This document shows, in pieces, positions 42,582 to 50,064 of a stretch of 64,000 nucleotides of DNA. The position numbers were made by a program, and so were the translations under genes. This DNA comes from Paenibacillus tyrphae (lineage in GTDB: Bacteria; Bacillota; Bacilli; Paenibacillales; NBRC-103111). The notes beneath the pieces are model-generated. The model saw only the letters and a list, made by a program, of their open reading frames with translations. It was not told the origin of the DNA and searched no databases. How positions within the stretch are numbered: the first letter of the stretch is position 1; each line of letters starts with the position of its first letter. The stretch covers positions 62,001 to 126,000 of the forward strand of contig NZ_JAMZAW010000015.1 of NCBI RefSeq assembly GCF_024158745.1. Reading direction: 5' to 3'.

Positions 42582-44318
42582 ATGGAAAAAAAAGCTTCAA
42601 TTGTTTTATCCGCCCTGCTGTTTCTTGCCGTGTCCCTAACCGGCTGCACGGATAATGCACCGAAGGGGACGGAAGCGCCAAAAAAGGTCGAAGAGAACAA
42701 AGCGGCTCCAAGCGAGCCGAAACCGGGGGGCATTGTAAAGTACGGCTACACGCAGCCGTTCAAGGGGGTGCTTGATCGAGCATTTTATGGCGGTCAAGAC
42801 GACGATTTGATTTTGCGGTTCATGATGGACGACCTGCTCAAAACCGGCGATGACCTCAAGACGTATCCCAATATTGCCGAATGGACGGAATCGGCCGATC
42901 ATAAGACGTTTACGTTCAAGATCAAGCCCGGCATCAAGTGGCACAATGGCGATGAACTGACGATGGAGGACTGGAAGTTCGCGCTGGAGACCATTGCTCA
43001 TAAAGACTATACGGCGGCCGGGGGCAGCAGGTACAGCAACGTTGAGATGATTGTCGGCGTTGAGGATTACCGCGAAGGCAAAGCCAAAGATATTGCCGGC
43101 ATCAAGCTGATCGACAACTACACGATGTCGGTTACCGTCAAAAGCGCTGCGCCGAATACGATCTCGAACCTGTGGTCGTATCCGATGCCGAAAAAGTATT
43201 TTGCCGGTGTTGCCGTCAAAGATATGCTCAATTCCGATCAAGTCCGCAAAAAGCCGATCGGCATCGGGCCGTTTAAAGTAAAAAAGATTCAGCCGGGCGA
43301 GTATGTCGAAATGGAGCGGTTCGGCGACTATTGGGGAGGCAAGCCGCTGCTCGACGGCGTGATCTACAAGGTGGTTGCCGGCAATATGGCGACCAGTCTG
43401 CTGGAAAACGGCGAAATCGACATCATGGAAGTGCCGAACAGTCAATTTAAAGACGTTGAAAAGCTGAAAAACGTCAATATCGATAAACAAGATGCGCTTT
43501 CCTACGCCTATATCGGCTTCAAGCTGGGAACGTGGGACAAGAAATCCGAGAAAATTATTGCGAACCCGAAATCCAAGTTCGCCGACAAGCGCCTGCGGCA
43601 GGCGATGTATTACGCGCTGGACCGGCAAGCGCTGATCGATGCGTTCTCCAACGGTCTGTCCAAAACGATCTCCGCCCCCATGCCGGGAGTAAGCTGGGCG
43701 AAGATTCCGGACGATCAATTGAATCCGTACGAATACAATCCCGATAAAGCGAAGAAGTTGCTCGACGAAGCGGGATACAAAGATACGAACGGCGACGGAT
43801 TGCGTGAAGATCCGCAAGGGAACAAGCTCACGTTTAACTTCGACGCCATGTCCGGCACGGAGGTTGCCGCGCCGCGCGCCCAAACGATGATGCAGATGTG
43901 GAAGGATGTGGGACTTGACGTAAAGCTGAACGGAGGCGCATTGAAAGAGTTCAACGCCTTCTACGATGTGGTCGAGAATGACGATCCGTCTGTCGAGCTG
44001 TTCGCCGGCGCATGGTCGCTTGCCAGCGATCCCGATCCGAAGGCATTATGGAAGAGCAACGTGCTCTGGAATTTCCCGCGCTGGTACTCGGCCGAATCCG
44101 ACCGCCTGATTGACGAAGGGATCAGCGAGAAGGCTTTTGATCTGAACTACCGCAAGGACGTGTATCACAAGTGGCAGAAGCTCGTGAACGAAGAAGTGCC
44201 GATGATGTTCCTGTATTCTCCGATCGATGTGACGGTGAGCAACAAACGTCTGCAGAACGTCAAGGCAAACGCGTTCACGAATCAAATCGACGTTCATAAG
44301 TGGTGGGTTACGCAATGA
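42582..44318 (+). CDS. Peptide-binding lipoprotein of the ABC transporter
   Basis: A 578-residue extracellular solute-binding protein of family 5. The signal peptide ends in VSLTGCTD (lipobox Cys about residue 23). The fold is recognisable from HNGDELTMEDWKFALETI, the domain-hinge segments and RLRQAMYYALDRQALIDAFS (about 340), and the repeated W residues typical of peptide binding. AAAGGAGG is 9 bases before ATG 42582. It would deliver oligopeptides to the permeases encoded next. Confidence 0.92.
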   Translation: MEKKASIVLSALLFLAVSLTGCTDNAPKGTEAPKKVEENKAAPSEPKPGGIVKYGYTQPFKGVLDRAFYGGQDDDLILRFMMDDLLKTGDDLKTYPNIAEWTESADHKTFTFKIKPGIKWHNGDELTMEDWKFALETIAHKDYTAAGGSRYSNVEMIVGVEDYREGKAKDIAGIKLIDNYTMSVTVKSAAPNTISNLWSYPMPKKYFAGVAVKDMLNSDQVRKKPIGIGPFKVKKIQPGEYVEMERFGDYWGGKPLLDGVIYKVVAGNMATSLLENGEIDIMEVPNSQFKDVEKLKNVNIDKQDALSYAYIGFKLGTWDKKSEKIIANPKSKFADKRLRQAMYYALDRQALIDAFSNGLSKTISAPMPGVSWAKIPDDQLNPYEYNPDKAKKLLDEAGYKDTNGDGLREDPQGNKLTFNFDAMSGTEVAAPRAQTMMQMWKDVGLDVKLNGGALKEFNAFYDVVENDDPSVELFAGAWSLASDPDPKALWKSNVLWNFPRWYSAESDRLIDEGISEKAFDLNYRKDVYHKWQKLVNEEVPMMFLYSPIDVTVSNKRLQNVKANAFTNQIDVHKWWVTQ

Positions 44319-44340
44319 TCGTATCCGGGAGGCTGGTCTT

Positions 44341-45306
44341 ATGCTGACTTATGCATTGCGCAGACTACTGGGCATGATTCCGCTGCTCCTGCTCATCTCC
44401 GTCGTGGTGTTCACCCTGGCAAAATTAATGCCGGGGGACGCCCTGACGGGGATGATCGATCCGGCTAATGCGAAACCGGAATATATTGCCGAAATGCGCC
44501 AGCAGCTCGGTTATAACGACCCGATTCCGCAGCAGTTCATCCGTTGGTTCGGCAACATGCTGCAGGGTGACTTCGGGCAATCCTTCATTCATAAGAGGCC
44601 TGTGAGCGAGCTGTTTTTCCAGCGGCTTCAGAATACGGCCATCTTGGCTACGATGGCCATATGCATTACCTATGCGATCGCTTTCCTCACCGGGATGATC
44701 GCGGGCAGACGTCCGAATACGCCGATCGATTATTCGATCCAGACGGTCAGCTACATTGTCTATGCCCTTCCGAGCTTTATTATCGGAATCGTCTGCATCT
44801 ACATCTTCTCGATCAAGCTCGGCTGGGTACCCGCCAGCGGATCGCGCAGCGTCGGCGTTGCCGACGGCACGCTTGCGTATTACTTGAACGTATTGAAAAA
44901 TTCGCTGCTGCCCGCGTTCGTACTCGGCTCTTTGGGCACAGCCGCTTATACGCAATTTCTGCGCAATGACATTATCGAGAGCAGCCGCAAAGATTACGTC
45001 AGGACGGCACGGGCAAAAGGGACAAGCGAGCGGCATATTTACAACCGGCACATCCTGCGCAATTCGCTGATTCCCATGGTCACGTTTCTCGGTATCGATA
45101 TCGGGGGATTGTTCGGCGGAGCGGTCATTACCGAGACGTTATTCGTTTATCCGGGAATGGGCGAGTTATTCGTCTCCTCGATCAGCAGCCGCGATTATTC
45201 CGTCGTGATGACGATTACGATGTTCGCGTCCGTCATGACGCTGATCGGCAACTTAATTTCCGATTTGCTGTACGGTTACGTCGATCCGCGTATCCGGCTT
45301 CGCTAG
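44341..45306 (+). CDS. Peptide ABC permease (OppB/DppB-like)
   Basis: A 321-residue permease with six membrane helices and the BPD_transp_1 domain. Typical features are the N-terminal helix LRRLLGMIPLLLLISVVVFTL, the PGDA motif, and the EAA loop near AKGTSERHIYNRHILRNSLIP, which contacts the ATPases. GGGAGG lies before the ATG. It forms the channel with the next gene product. Confidence 0.93.
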   Translation: MLTYALRRLLGMIPLLLLISVVVFTLAKLMPGDALTGMIDPANAKPEYIAEMRQQLGYNDPIPQQFIRWFGNMLQGDFGQSFIHKRPVSELFFQRLQNTAILATMAICITYAIAFLTGMIAGRRPNTPIDYSIQTVSYIVYALPSFIIGIVCIYIFSIKLGWVPASGSRSVGVADGTLAYYLNVLKNSLLPAFVLGSLGTAAYTQFLRNDIIESSRKDYVRTARAKGTSERHIYNRHILRNSLIPMVTFLGIDIGGLFGGAVITETLFVYPGMGELFVSSISSRDYSVVMTITMFASVMTLIGNLISDLLYGYVDPRIRLR

Positions 45307-45324
45307 CATGAGAGGAGGATGGCT

Positions 45325-46224
45325 ATGAATACCGCGACGAAGCCGTTGAATCAAACGATGCCCATCGGCAAAAAACGAAGTGCCTCTCCATGGGTTACGG
45401 GCTGGAACCGCTTTTTTCACAACAAGCTGGCGGTCGCCAGCCTCGCGTTTCTGGTCCTCATTGCGACCCTGTGTGTGCTGGCGCCGCTGCTGACGTCTTA
45501 CGATCCTGTCAAAATCAACCTGCGCCTCATCAATAAGCCGCCGTCGGCGGAGTATCTGTTAGGAACGGACAAAGGCGGGCGCGATATTATCGCAAGATTG
45601 CTGTACGGCGGGCGCACGACGCTGCTGATTGCCGTAAGCATCAGCTTTTTCGTCACGTTTATCGGGGTGACCATCGGTTCTGTCGCCGGCTACTTCGGAG
45701 GCAAAATCGACAACATGTTAATGCGCTTCACCGATTTTATTATGATTTTTCCGTTTCTTATTTTTGTCATCGTCCTGAAGACGGTCATTGCGGACTCGGG
45801 CATTCTGGTGCTGATTGTCGTCATCAGCGTACTTGGCTGGGGCGGGATCGCCCGTCTTGTACGAAGCAAGGTGCTGGCGGAGAAGGAGAACGAGTACATC
45901 ATGAGCGCCGTCGCGATCGGCTGCAAGCCATTTCAGGTCATCGTCAAGCATTTGCTGCCTAATGTGGCTTCTACCATTATTGTGCAGGCAATCGTCATCA
46001 TGGCCGTTATGATCGGTGTAGAGACGGGTCTTAGCTTCCTTGGCTTCGGCGTGCCGGCCAATGTGCCAAGCTGGGGAAATATGATGTCGGATGCGATATC
46101 GCCCCAAGTTATCAAAAATCAATGGTGGGTTTGGCTGCCGTCTGCCGTCGTGATTACGTCTACGATTCTGGCCATTAACTTTATCGGGGAAGGCGCGAAG
46201 GAAGCGTTCGATCCGAAAGGATGA
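45325..46224 (+). CDS. Peptide ABC permease (OppC/DppC-like)
   Basis: A 299-residue permease with the usual N-terminal leader (WNRFFHNKLAVASLAFL) and LGTDKGGRDIIARLLYGGR, then five more helices. The ATPase-contact loop is AVAIGCKPFQVIVKHLLPN and the end is INFIGEGAKEAFDPKG, near-universal in this subfamily. ATG 45325 follows GAGGAGG; an in-frame ATG at 45319 overlaps that ribosome binding site. It is the last gene of the five-gene operon; a terminator follows. Confidence 0.93.
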   Translation: MNTATKPLNQTMPIGKKRSASPWVTGWNRFFHNKLAVASLAFLVLIATLCVLAPLLTSYDPVKINLRLINKPPSAEYLLGTDKGGRDIIARLLYGGRTTLLIAVSISFFVTFIGVTIGSVAGYFGGKIDNMLMRFTDFIMIFPFLIFVIVLKTVIADSGILVLIVVISVLGWGGIARLVRSKVLAEKENEYIMSAVAIGCKPFQVIVKHLLPNVASTIIVQAIVIMAVMIGVETGLSFLGFGVPANVPSWGNMMSDAISPQVIKNQWWVWLPSAVVITSTILAINFIGEGAKEAFDPKG

Positions 46225-46238
46225 TTTATGGACGACCA

Positions 46239-46272
46239 TAGGCGCATACTCCCATATATGCGCCTACTCTTT
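46239..46272 (+). terminator. Terminator of the peptide ABC operon
   Basis: TAGGCGCATA pairs with TATGCGCCTA, followed by CTCTTTTAATTT. Confidence 0.8.
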
Positions 46273-46513
46273 TAATTTATCTTAAATACCTTTTTTATTA
46301 AGGGTCTAGTTACAAAATGATAGATTGCGATTGAAATTATTAAACCAATGCAAAGGCTACTGATGTTAGTTTTTAGCCTTAAGCGGTGATTTCCATTCGT
46401 GGAAATGCGTAAAAACGGCTCTTGTTCGCATCCTTGAACTCTGACCCGAATTATGAAGAGTTTGAAAAAGAGGCCCGTATGTTAAAGCAGCTATGAGATG
46501 ACTTCTGAACCTA

Positions 46514-46858
46514 TCAGGAGTCATCTTTTTTAATGTGCATTGAAACCGTCAGTTCGCTGGTTGATCTTCGCCCGGTACTTCCTTTTCCTCGCCGCTCCTC
46601 AAGTAGTCCCGGTTCGCTGTATGTCGCGTATACAGTGCGCCACCGTTCTAAGCTTCGTTTCGGCGTTTTCCGTCCGATGACATCGATGTTAAAATCTGCT
46701 CTAACAAAGATCTCCATGGGAGTTTGTCCTTCCTGGTAGGACATGATAGCAGCTACTTTAAACATGGGCGTATACATGATGCTCTTTTGGGACGCATGCT
46801 CCACGTTCGGATTAGCTTCCAATTGTTTTATTTCCTGCTCAGTAACCAATCTACCCAT
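46514..46858 (-). pseudogene. IS3-family OrfA remnant (HTH protein)
   Basis: A 114-residue reading frame, with ATG 46858 behind GAGGT. Its HTH part is typical of Bacillus/Paenibacillus IS3-family OrfA proteins: VTEQEIKQLEANPNV, then KVAAIMSYQEGQTPMEIFVRA, then RSLERWRTVYATY and RGKGSTGRRSTSELTV. Family members continue with a long leucine-zipper helix; here that is replaced after ELTV by nine residues read out of frame from the orfB end, so the protein is truncated and probably non-functional. Confidence 0.78.
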
Positions 46859-46897
46859 GTCCGCACCTCGCTTGTCCTCGATAGTTTGATTAAAACA

Positions 46898-46950
46898 CAA
46901 AATGACCCACAAGAGAGTCACTTTTTTCAAAGTATACATCTTGCGGGTCA
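46898..46950 (-). terminator. Hairpin at the IS end, possible terminator
   Basis: TGACCCACAAG (46903-46913) pairs with CTTGCGGGTCA (46940-46950) with one mismatch; on the minus strand TTTTG follows. It consists of IS terminal sequence and overlaps the stop codon of the 46948 gene. Confidence 0.5.
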
Positions 46951-47319
46951 CAGTTCAGGCAGCAATGTGGTTATCTTTTCAGAGTACCATGTGCCGTCTT
47001 TGGGGTAATATCCGTCTGGAATAATTTTCTCCCCTTTGAGGTCATCGCCAGTCCAAGACTTTATAACAATTTGATATTTCATGTCGGCTTTGGAGCCAGG
47101 TCCATTATCTTGCCATCCGTGAATCGTTACAGAAGAGGATGTCATATCAAATGTCCCACTGTAGGTACTCCTGCGGTCAGCTTTTATAAAATCACCTTCA
47201 TAATATGCTACTGATGTTGAAGCAGGATATACTACATTTGTTGAAGCAGACGCTATAGCAACGTTATAGGATACAGCGATGATAGCAGATAAGAAAATTA
47301 GAGATAGTTTCTTTGACAT
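46948..47319 (-). CDS. Small secreted protein, 3' end altered by an IS
   Basis: A 123-residue exported protein with a signal peptide (1-26, cleavage near ASASTN). The mature part is beta-rich with no cysteine (RRSTYSGTFDM, VTIHGWQDNGPGSKADMKY). GGAGAG is upstream of the ATG. The last three codons and the stop codon lie in the terminal repeat of the IS remnant, so the original C-terminus has been lost or replaced. It has low GC compared with the flanking operons. Family unknown. Confidence 0.65.
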   Translation of the reverse strand: MSKKLSLIFLSAIIAVSYNVAIASASTNVVYPASTSVAYYEGDFIKADRRSTYSGTFDMTSSSVTIHGWQDNGPGSKADMKYQIVIKSWTGDDLKGEKIIPDGYYPKDGTWYSEKITTLLPEL

Positions 47320-47362
47320 GAATAAGCTCTCCTTTGAATTTGATTTGAAGTATTCAAACGTT

Positions 47363-47794
47363 TTATTTATCTACTCTTATTTCTTTTCCGGTAACTAGCA
47401 ACTTCCATTGGCCCTTTTCGTCTTTAACTACAGGAAGTACTTGAGTGGTAATTATTCCATCTTTTTTTCTCGACATCTGAATAGTAACTGCAAATGTTTT
47501 ATCATCGATCTTCTCAATATTTGCAATCTTATGTTTTTCAAAGGGGGCAGTTGTAAGCATTTGATTGTATTCATATTTTTGTTCTGCTACTGAGTCAAAG
47601 CGGGTATCTTTTACCCACTCCGTAATTTCATTTACATCTTTTTTTTCAATTGCAGCAAAGTAATTTTGTACAGATTTCTTTGCTTCTTGTACATCTGGCG
47701 CTGAAGCATTCGAATTATTTACTAACCAAAGTGATGAAGCTATGAGGCCAATAGCGAAAGAACTGGCAACAAAAACTTTAAAAGATGATTTCAT
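47363..47794 (-). CDS. Small secreted protein with NTF2-like/DUF4878 character
   Basis: A 143-residue exported protein: a signal peptide or anchor (about 5-27), then AKKSVQNYFAAIEKKDVNEITEWV, a start typical of NTF2-like/DUF4878 folds, and beta strands ending in KGQWKLLVTGKEI. GGGG precedes the ATG. It is AT-rich like its neighbours. Role unknown; such domains are commonly found in stress or lipoprotein genes. Confidence 0.68.
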   Translation of the reverse strand: MKSSFKVFVASSFAIGLIASSLWLVNNSNASAPDVQEAKKSVQNYFAAIEKKDVNEITEWVKDTRFDSVAEQKYEYNQMLTTAPFEKHKIANIEKIDDKTFAVTIQMSRKKDGIITTQVLPVVKDEKGQWKLLVTGKEIRVDK

Positions 47795-47910
47795 TCTGCA
47801 AATCCCCTCTCAAAAATGGTAAATTTAGTATTTATATTACTATTTTTTTTAATTTTATGGCAATATATTTTTTGTTAGGTTAAAATTAACTATTGAAAGG
47901 TGAGATGTAA

Positions 47911-48168
47911 ATGGCACTTCTGAAGGAAAGTGAGAAGCGTCAGGAACTCCAATTAATGCACGATGCAATATGGAAGGAGCTTGAAAATCGAGATGAGTTA
48001 TTCGCCAGCACATTTTAAAAAAAACAACTGAACGAGTTGATTGACGAGACACCAACACATCCTTACAATGTTCAACCACGTTTATCCACTAAAGCTATCT
48101 TGGTAGCTGCACTTACCGGAGTTCTTTTGTTGCTCCTTGTTGTTTGGATGATTCTACAGTTGCCCTGA
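47911..48168 (+). pseudogene. Small tail-anchored membrane protein gene with in-frame stop
   Basis: AAGGTGAG precedes ATG 47911. The frame gives 35 residues (charged helix, MHDAIWKELENRDEL), then TAA at 48016-48018, then continues in the same frame for 49 residues (KKQLNELIDETPTHPYNV) and ends with a strong membrane helix (ALTGVLLLLLVVWMIL) at TGA 48166-48168. The total of 85 residues looks like one tail-anchored protein of zinc-less anti-sigma or small-regulator type interrupted by a single stop codon. It could be a true nonsense mutation or a sequencing error next to the A8 run. It is too short to appear as a normal open frame. Confidence 0.55.
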
Positions 48169-48477
48169 GAATCTAACAAACGTCACAGATTGTTTTGGAG
48201 ACACGTTAAATAAATTTCCGCAATGGGCAATTTTCTCCCCGTGTAACAAATAAAAAAACGGTTTTTTATGCGCCTTAACGTCCTTAACGTATATTTTCCT
48301 TAAAATATTGGAGGTCGCCCATTCCAGCCATGCGCGGTGATGGCTTCGTCTAAGTCTTCAGCGCTAAGCTAGGGAAGACCAAAAAAAATAAACTCCCCTA
48401 GCCAAACGCCCCCCGTAGGAAGGAAGCCGCGAGGATCTCGCGAACCAGTTCCGTGTGGCCTTGGCAATTGTAAGAAA
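48169..48477. other. Gene-free stretch with a GC-rich, hairpin-rich core
   Basis: No gene was found. The part 48310-48465 is clearly GC-richer than the AT-rich surroundings and can form several hairpins (CTAGGG with CCCTAG; CGCGAG with CTCGCG). It does not match any riboswitch or stable RNA I know. It may be a small RNA gene or a mobile-element fragment. Confidence 0.4.
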
Positions 48478-48479
48478 AA

Positions 48480-48518
48480 AACCAGCAAAAAGGATTGATT
48501 CTTTCCTTCTTGCTGGTT
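48480..48518. terminator. Bidirectional terminator
   Basis: AACCAGCAA pairs with TTGCTGGTT, with A-rich and T-rich flanks. It ends the 48524 gene on the minus strand and could end an RNA from the plus strand. Confidence 0.78.
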
Positions 48519-48523
48519 TTGTT

Positions 48524-48979
48524 TTAATAATACATTTTTATACTGGATACTTTAATACTTCCCGAAGAATTGTTGTTTTTAATATAGAAATACCCTTGTA
48601 CATCTTCATTCGGTTTATACATTTCCCCGAATCCTGCAAATTTTCCACTATTAAGGCTTATTCTTGTCCCATCACTTTTCATAAAACCTACTTCGGCATT
48701 GTGGTTATCATCGAAATTAGCCGAAAACCAAGCGGTTACACCCTTTCCAATTGAAAAGTAGCTATTGGGGGCGGCACGTTCAAATGTAGCTGTTGCTCCG
48801 GAAGGGATTGTCGTGTCTGACCAACTCATATCTGCCATCATCTTGAAATCACCGCTTATTGTTCCTCGGGCAGAGTCCGAGGATACGCTGATTGGTTTAG
48901 GTTCACTAGCGTATACACCTGATGCTGTGGTCGCTAGTGCTGTAGCTGTAATTACGATGCTTAATGCCAACTTTTTCAT
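48524..48979 (-). CDS. Small secreted beta-rich protein, function unknown
   Basis: A 151-residue exported protein: signal peptide 1-25 (cleavage near YASEP), then a beta-rich mature part (GTISGDFKMMADMSW, FERAAPNSYFSIGKG, DVQGYFYIKNNN) ending in SSIKMYY. AAGGAGA lies 11 bases before the ATG. It has low GC and sits inside an island of IS fragments. A weak resemblance of its start (R-T-SG-F-M) to the 46948 protein may be chance. Family not recognised. Confidence 0.68.
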   Translation of the reverse strand: MKKLALSIVITATALATTASGVYASEPKPISVSSDSARGTISGDFKMMADMSWSDTTIPSGATATFERAAPNSYFSIGKGVTAWFSANFDDNHNAEVGFMKSDGTRISLNSGKFAGFGEMYKPNEDVQGYFYIKNNNSSGSIKVSSIKMYY

Positions 48980-49425
48980 CGGGGATTGATTCTCCTTTTA
49001 CTTCATTTTATGTATTATTACAGATATAAAAGAATAAATGATATCTATACCCATAATTATACATTCAAATAAATAGACGTTCTTTTGTATGAAAATGTTT
49101 CGTTAAGAAAAAATATCAATCATTGAAGGTTATTTTTTTATGCCAAGTCACAGATTGCCGCCGGAAGAACAGAAGAAGATTCTCGGGCACCAATTACGTG
49201 TCCCGGAACGAGCACATATATATAACCCCGAATTTTGTACAAATGTCCGGTTCTCCAAAAACATAACATGACCATCTTTTTGGAGAAATCCTGTCGGTTG
49301 ACCAGAACTTGATGTCATAAATGACAAGAACTTTATCCCCTTCACGTCCTTAATAAGCTTATCATTAGATTGTCAGCCTAGATACAAATCCGGGGAAAAG
49401 TGAAGATCGGCACTTGTCGCAAGGA
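48980..49425. other. Gene-free AT-rich stretch
   Basis: No convincing gene. A 43-codon frame at 49140-49271 (starting MPSHRLPPEEQKKILG) looks like a fragment of a transposase or repressor HTH but has no ribosome binding site and is not called as a gene. Confidence 0.4.
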
Positions 49426-49545
49426 TGAACTCTGACCCGAATTATGAAGAGTTTGAAAAAGAGGCCCTTATGTTAAAGCAGCTATGAGATGACTTCTGAA
49501 TTCATCAGGAGTCATCTTTTTTAATGTCCATTGATACCGTTCAGA
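49426..49545 (-). mobile_element. IS3-family orfB 3' end, second copy
   Basis: The 115 bases from 49426 to 49540 repeat 46435-46549 with about six differences. On the minus strand it encodes the canonical OrfB ending RYQWTLKKMTPDEFRSHL followed by IAALT and a TAA (49468-49470), then 42 bases to the terminal repeat TGAACTCTGACCCG at 49426. It is cut off upstream of the Arg of that ending. Confidence 0.8.
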
Positions 49546-49568
49546 GTTTGGAGGTTAGGGTATGTCTT

Positions 49569-49800
49569 ATGTTCCTGTCAGAAAAAGTTCTGCTAACTGA
49601 CATTACTTACATGCGTTACGGTAACGGTCAGTGGGCTTCTCTCTCCTGTGCAAAAAGATGGAGCGACAAAACAGTCTTGAGCCACTCAGCAGCGTCGTAA
49701 TGAATCACAAAAGATCCGCCGATTGATGCGAAAATTCAGGTTGGTCGCCATTATGTGTCGAGCAGATCATGCCGCAAAATGGCTCGGCCTTGCCGCAAGG
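49569..49800 (+). mobile_element. Scrambled IS3-family orfB fragments
   Basis: Two pieces of OrfB lie on the plus strand. At 49569-49700: SEKVLLTDITYMRYGNGQ, the catalytic-core start around the first DDE Asp. At 49699-49800: QKIRRLMRKFRLVA, the helix that normally comes before that core. Their order is reversed relative to intact OrfB, and the C-terminal piece next door is on the other strand. They are dead remains. Confidence 0.7.
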
Positions 49801-49969
49801 ATAAAATGTGACCCACAAGATGGATGCAACCCGGTCGATGACGGGCTCCTGCGGGTCATACGCGATTTTGGGGAACTGCTGTTGTGATGCCTTGAGACGC
49901 CTTCCATCAAATTTGCCGTCTTTACCGGAATCTCCAACAATCGCTATAAGCGAACTTAATTTGTTGTTT

Positions 49970-50028
49970 ACAAATACGGCGGCCGCCCGAACATGAATCT
50001 CATGTTCTGGACGACCGCCGCCGTGTTC
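49970..50028. terminator. Long GC-rich hairpin after the GH94 gene
   Basis: CGGCGG-CGCC arms with AACATGA and TCATGTT in the inner stem form a strong hairpin just beyond the end of the GH94 gene. The T run is weak, so termination is likely but not certain. Confidence 0.55.
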
Positions 50029-50064
50029 ATGGGCCGGGGCTTGAGAAGCTAGCCCCTCCCTTTA

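Larger units (their letters stand above)
46435..46957 (-). mobile_element. Internally deleted IS3-family element (523 bp)
   Basis: The ends match as inverted repeats: TGAACTCTGACCCG at 46435-46448 and the complement of TGAACTGTGACCCG at 46944-46957, and the similarity runs on inward (TTTGAAAAA). Read on the minus strand it holds the first 105 or so residues of OrfA, then jumps directly to the last codons of OrfB (LKKMTPDRFRSHL, a typical OrfB ending). The central DDE region is missing, so it cannot move by itself. A copy of the orfB end recurs at 49426-49540. No target duplication is visible. Confidence 0.8.

Noticed and set aside
42636-43883. A 415-codon open frame on the minus strand
   Set aside because: It is antisense to the peptide-binding protein gene, which sits in a well-formed operon.
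46490-46525. Hairpin GATGACTTCTGA/TCAGGAGTCATC with T run as a dedicated terminator
   Set aside because: The same sequence encodes the end of IS3 OrfB on the minus strand and recurs at 49.5 kb, so it is better explained as IS coding sequence; it may still stop transcription by chance.
48310-48465. Possible ydaO, ykkC or other known riboswitch
   Set aside because: The conserved cores of these classes could not be matched, and no gene lies downstream on the same strand for it to control.
49140-49271. A 43-codon frame (MPSHRLPPEEQ...)
   Set aside because: There is no ribosome binding site and it is too short to identify; kept only as a remark in the gene-free stretch.
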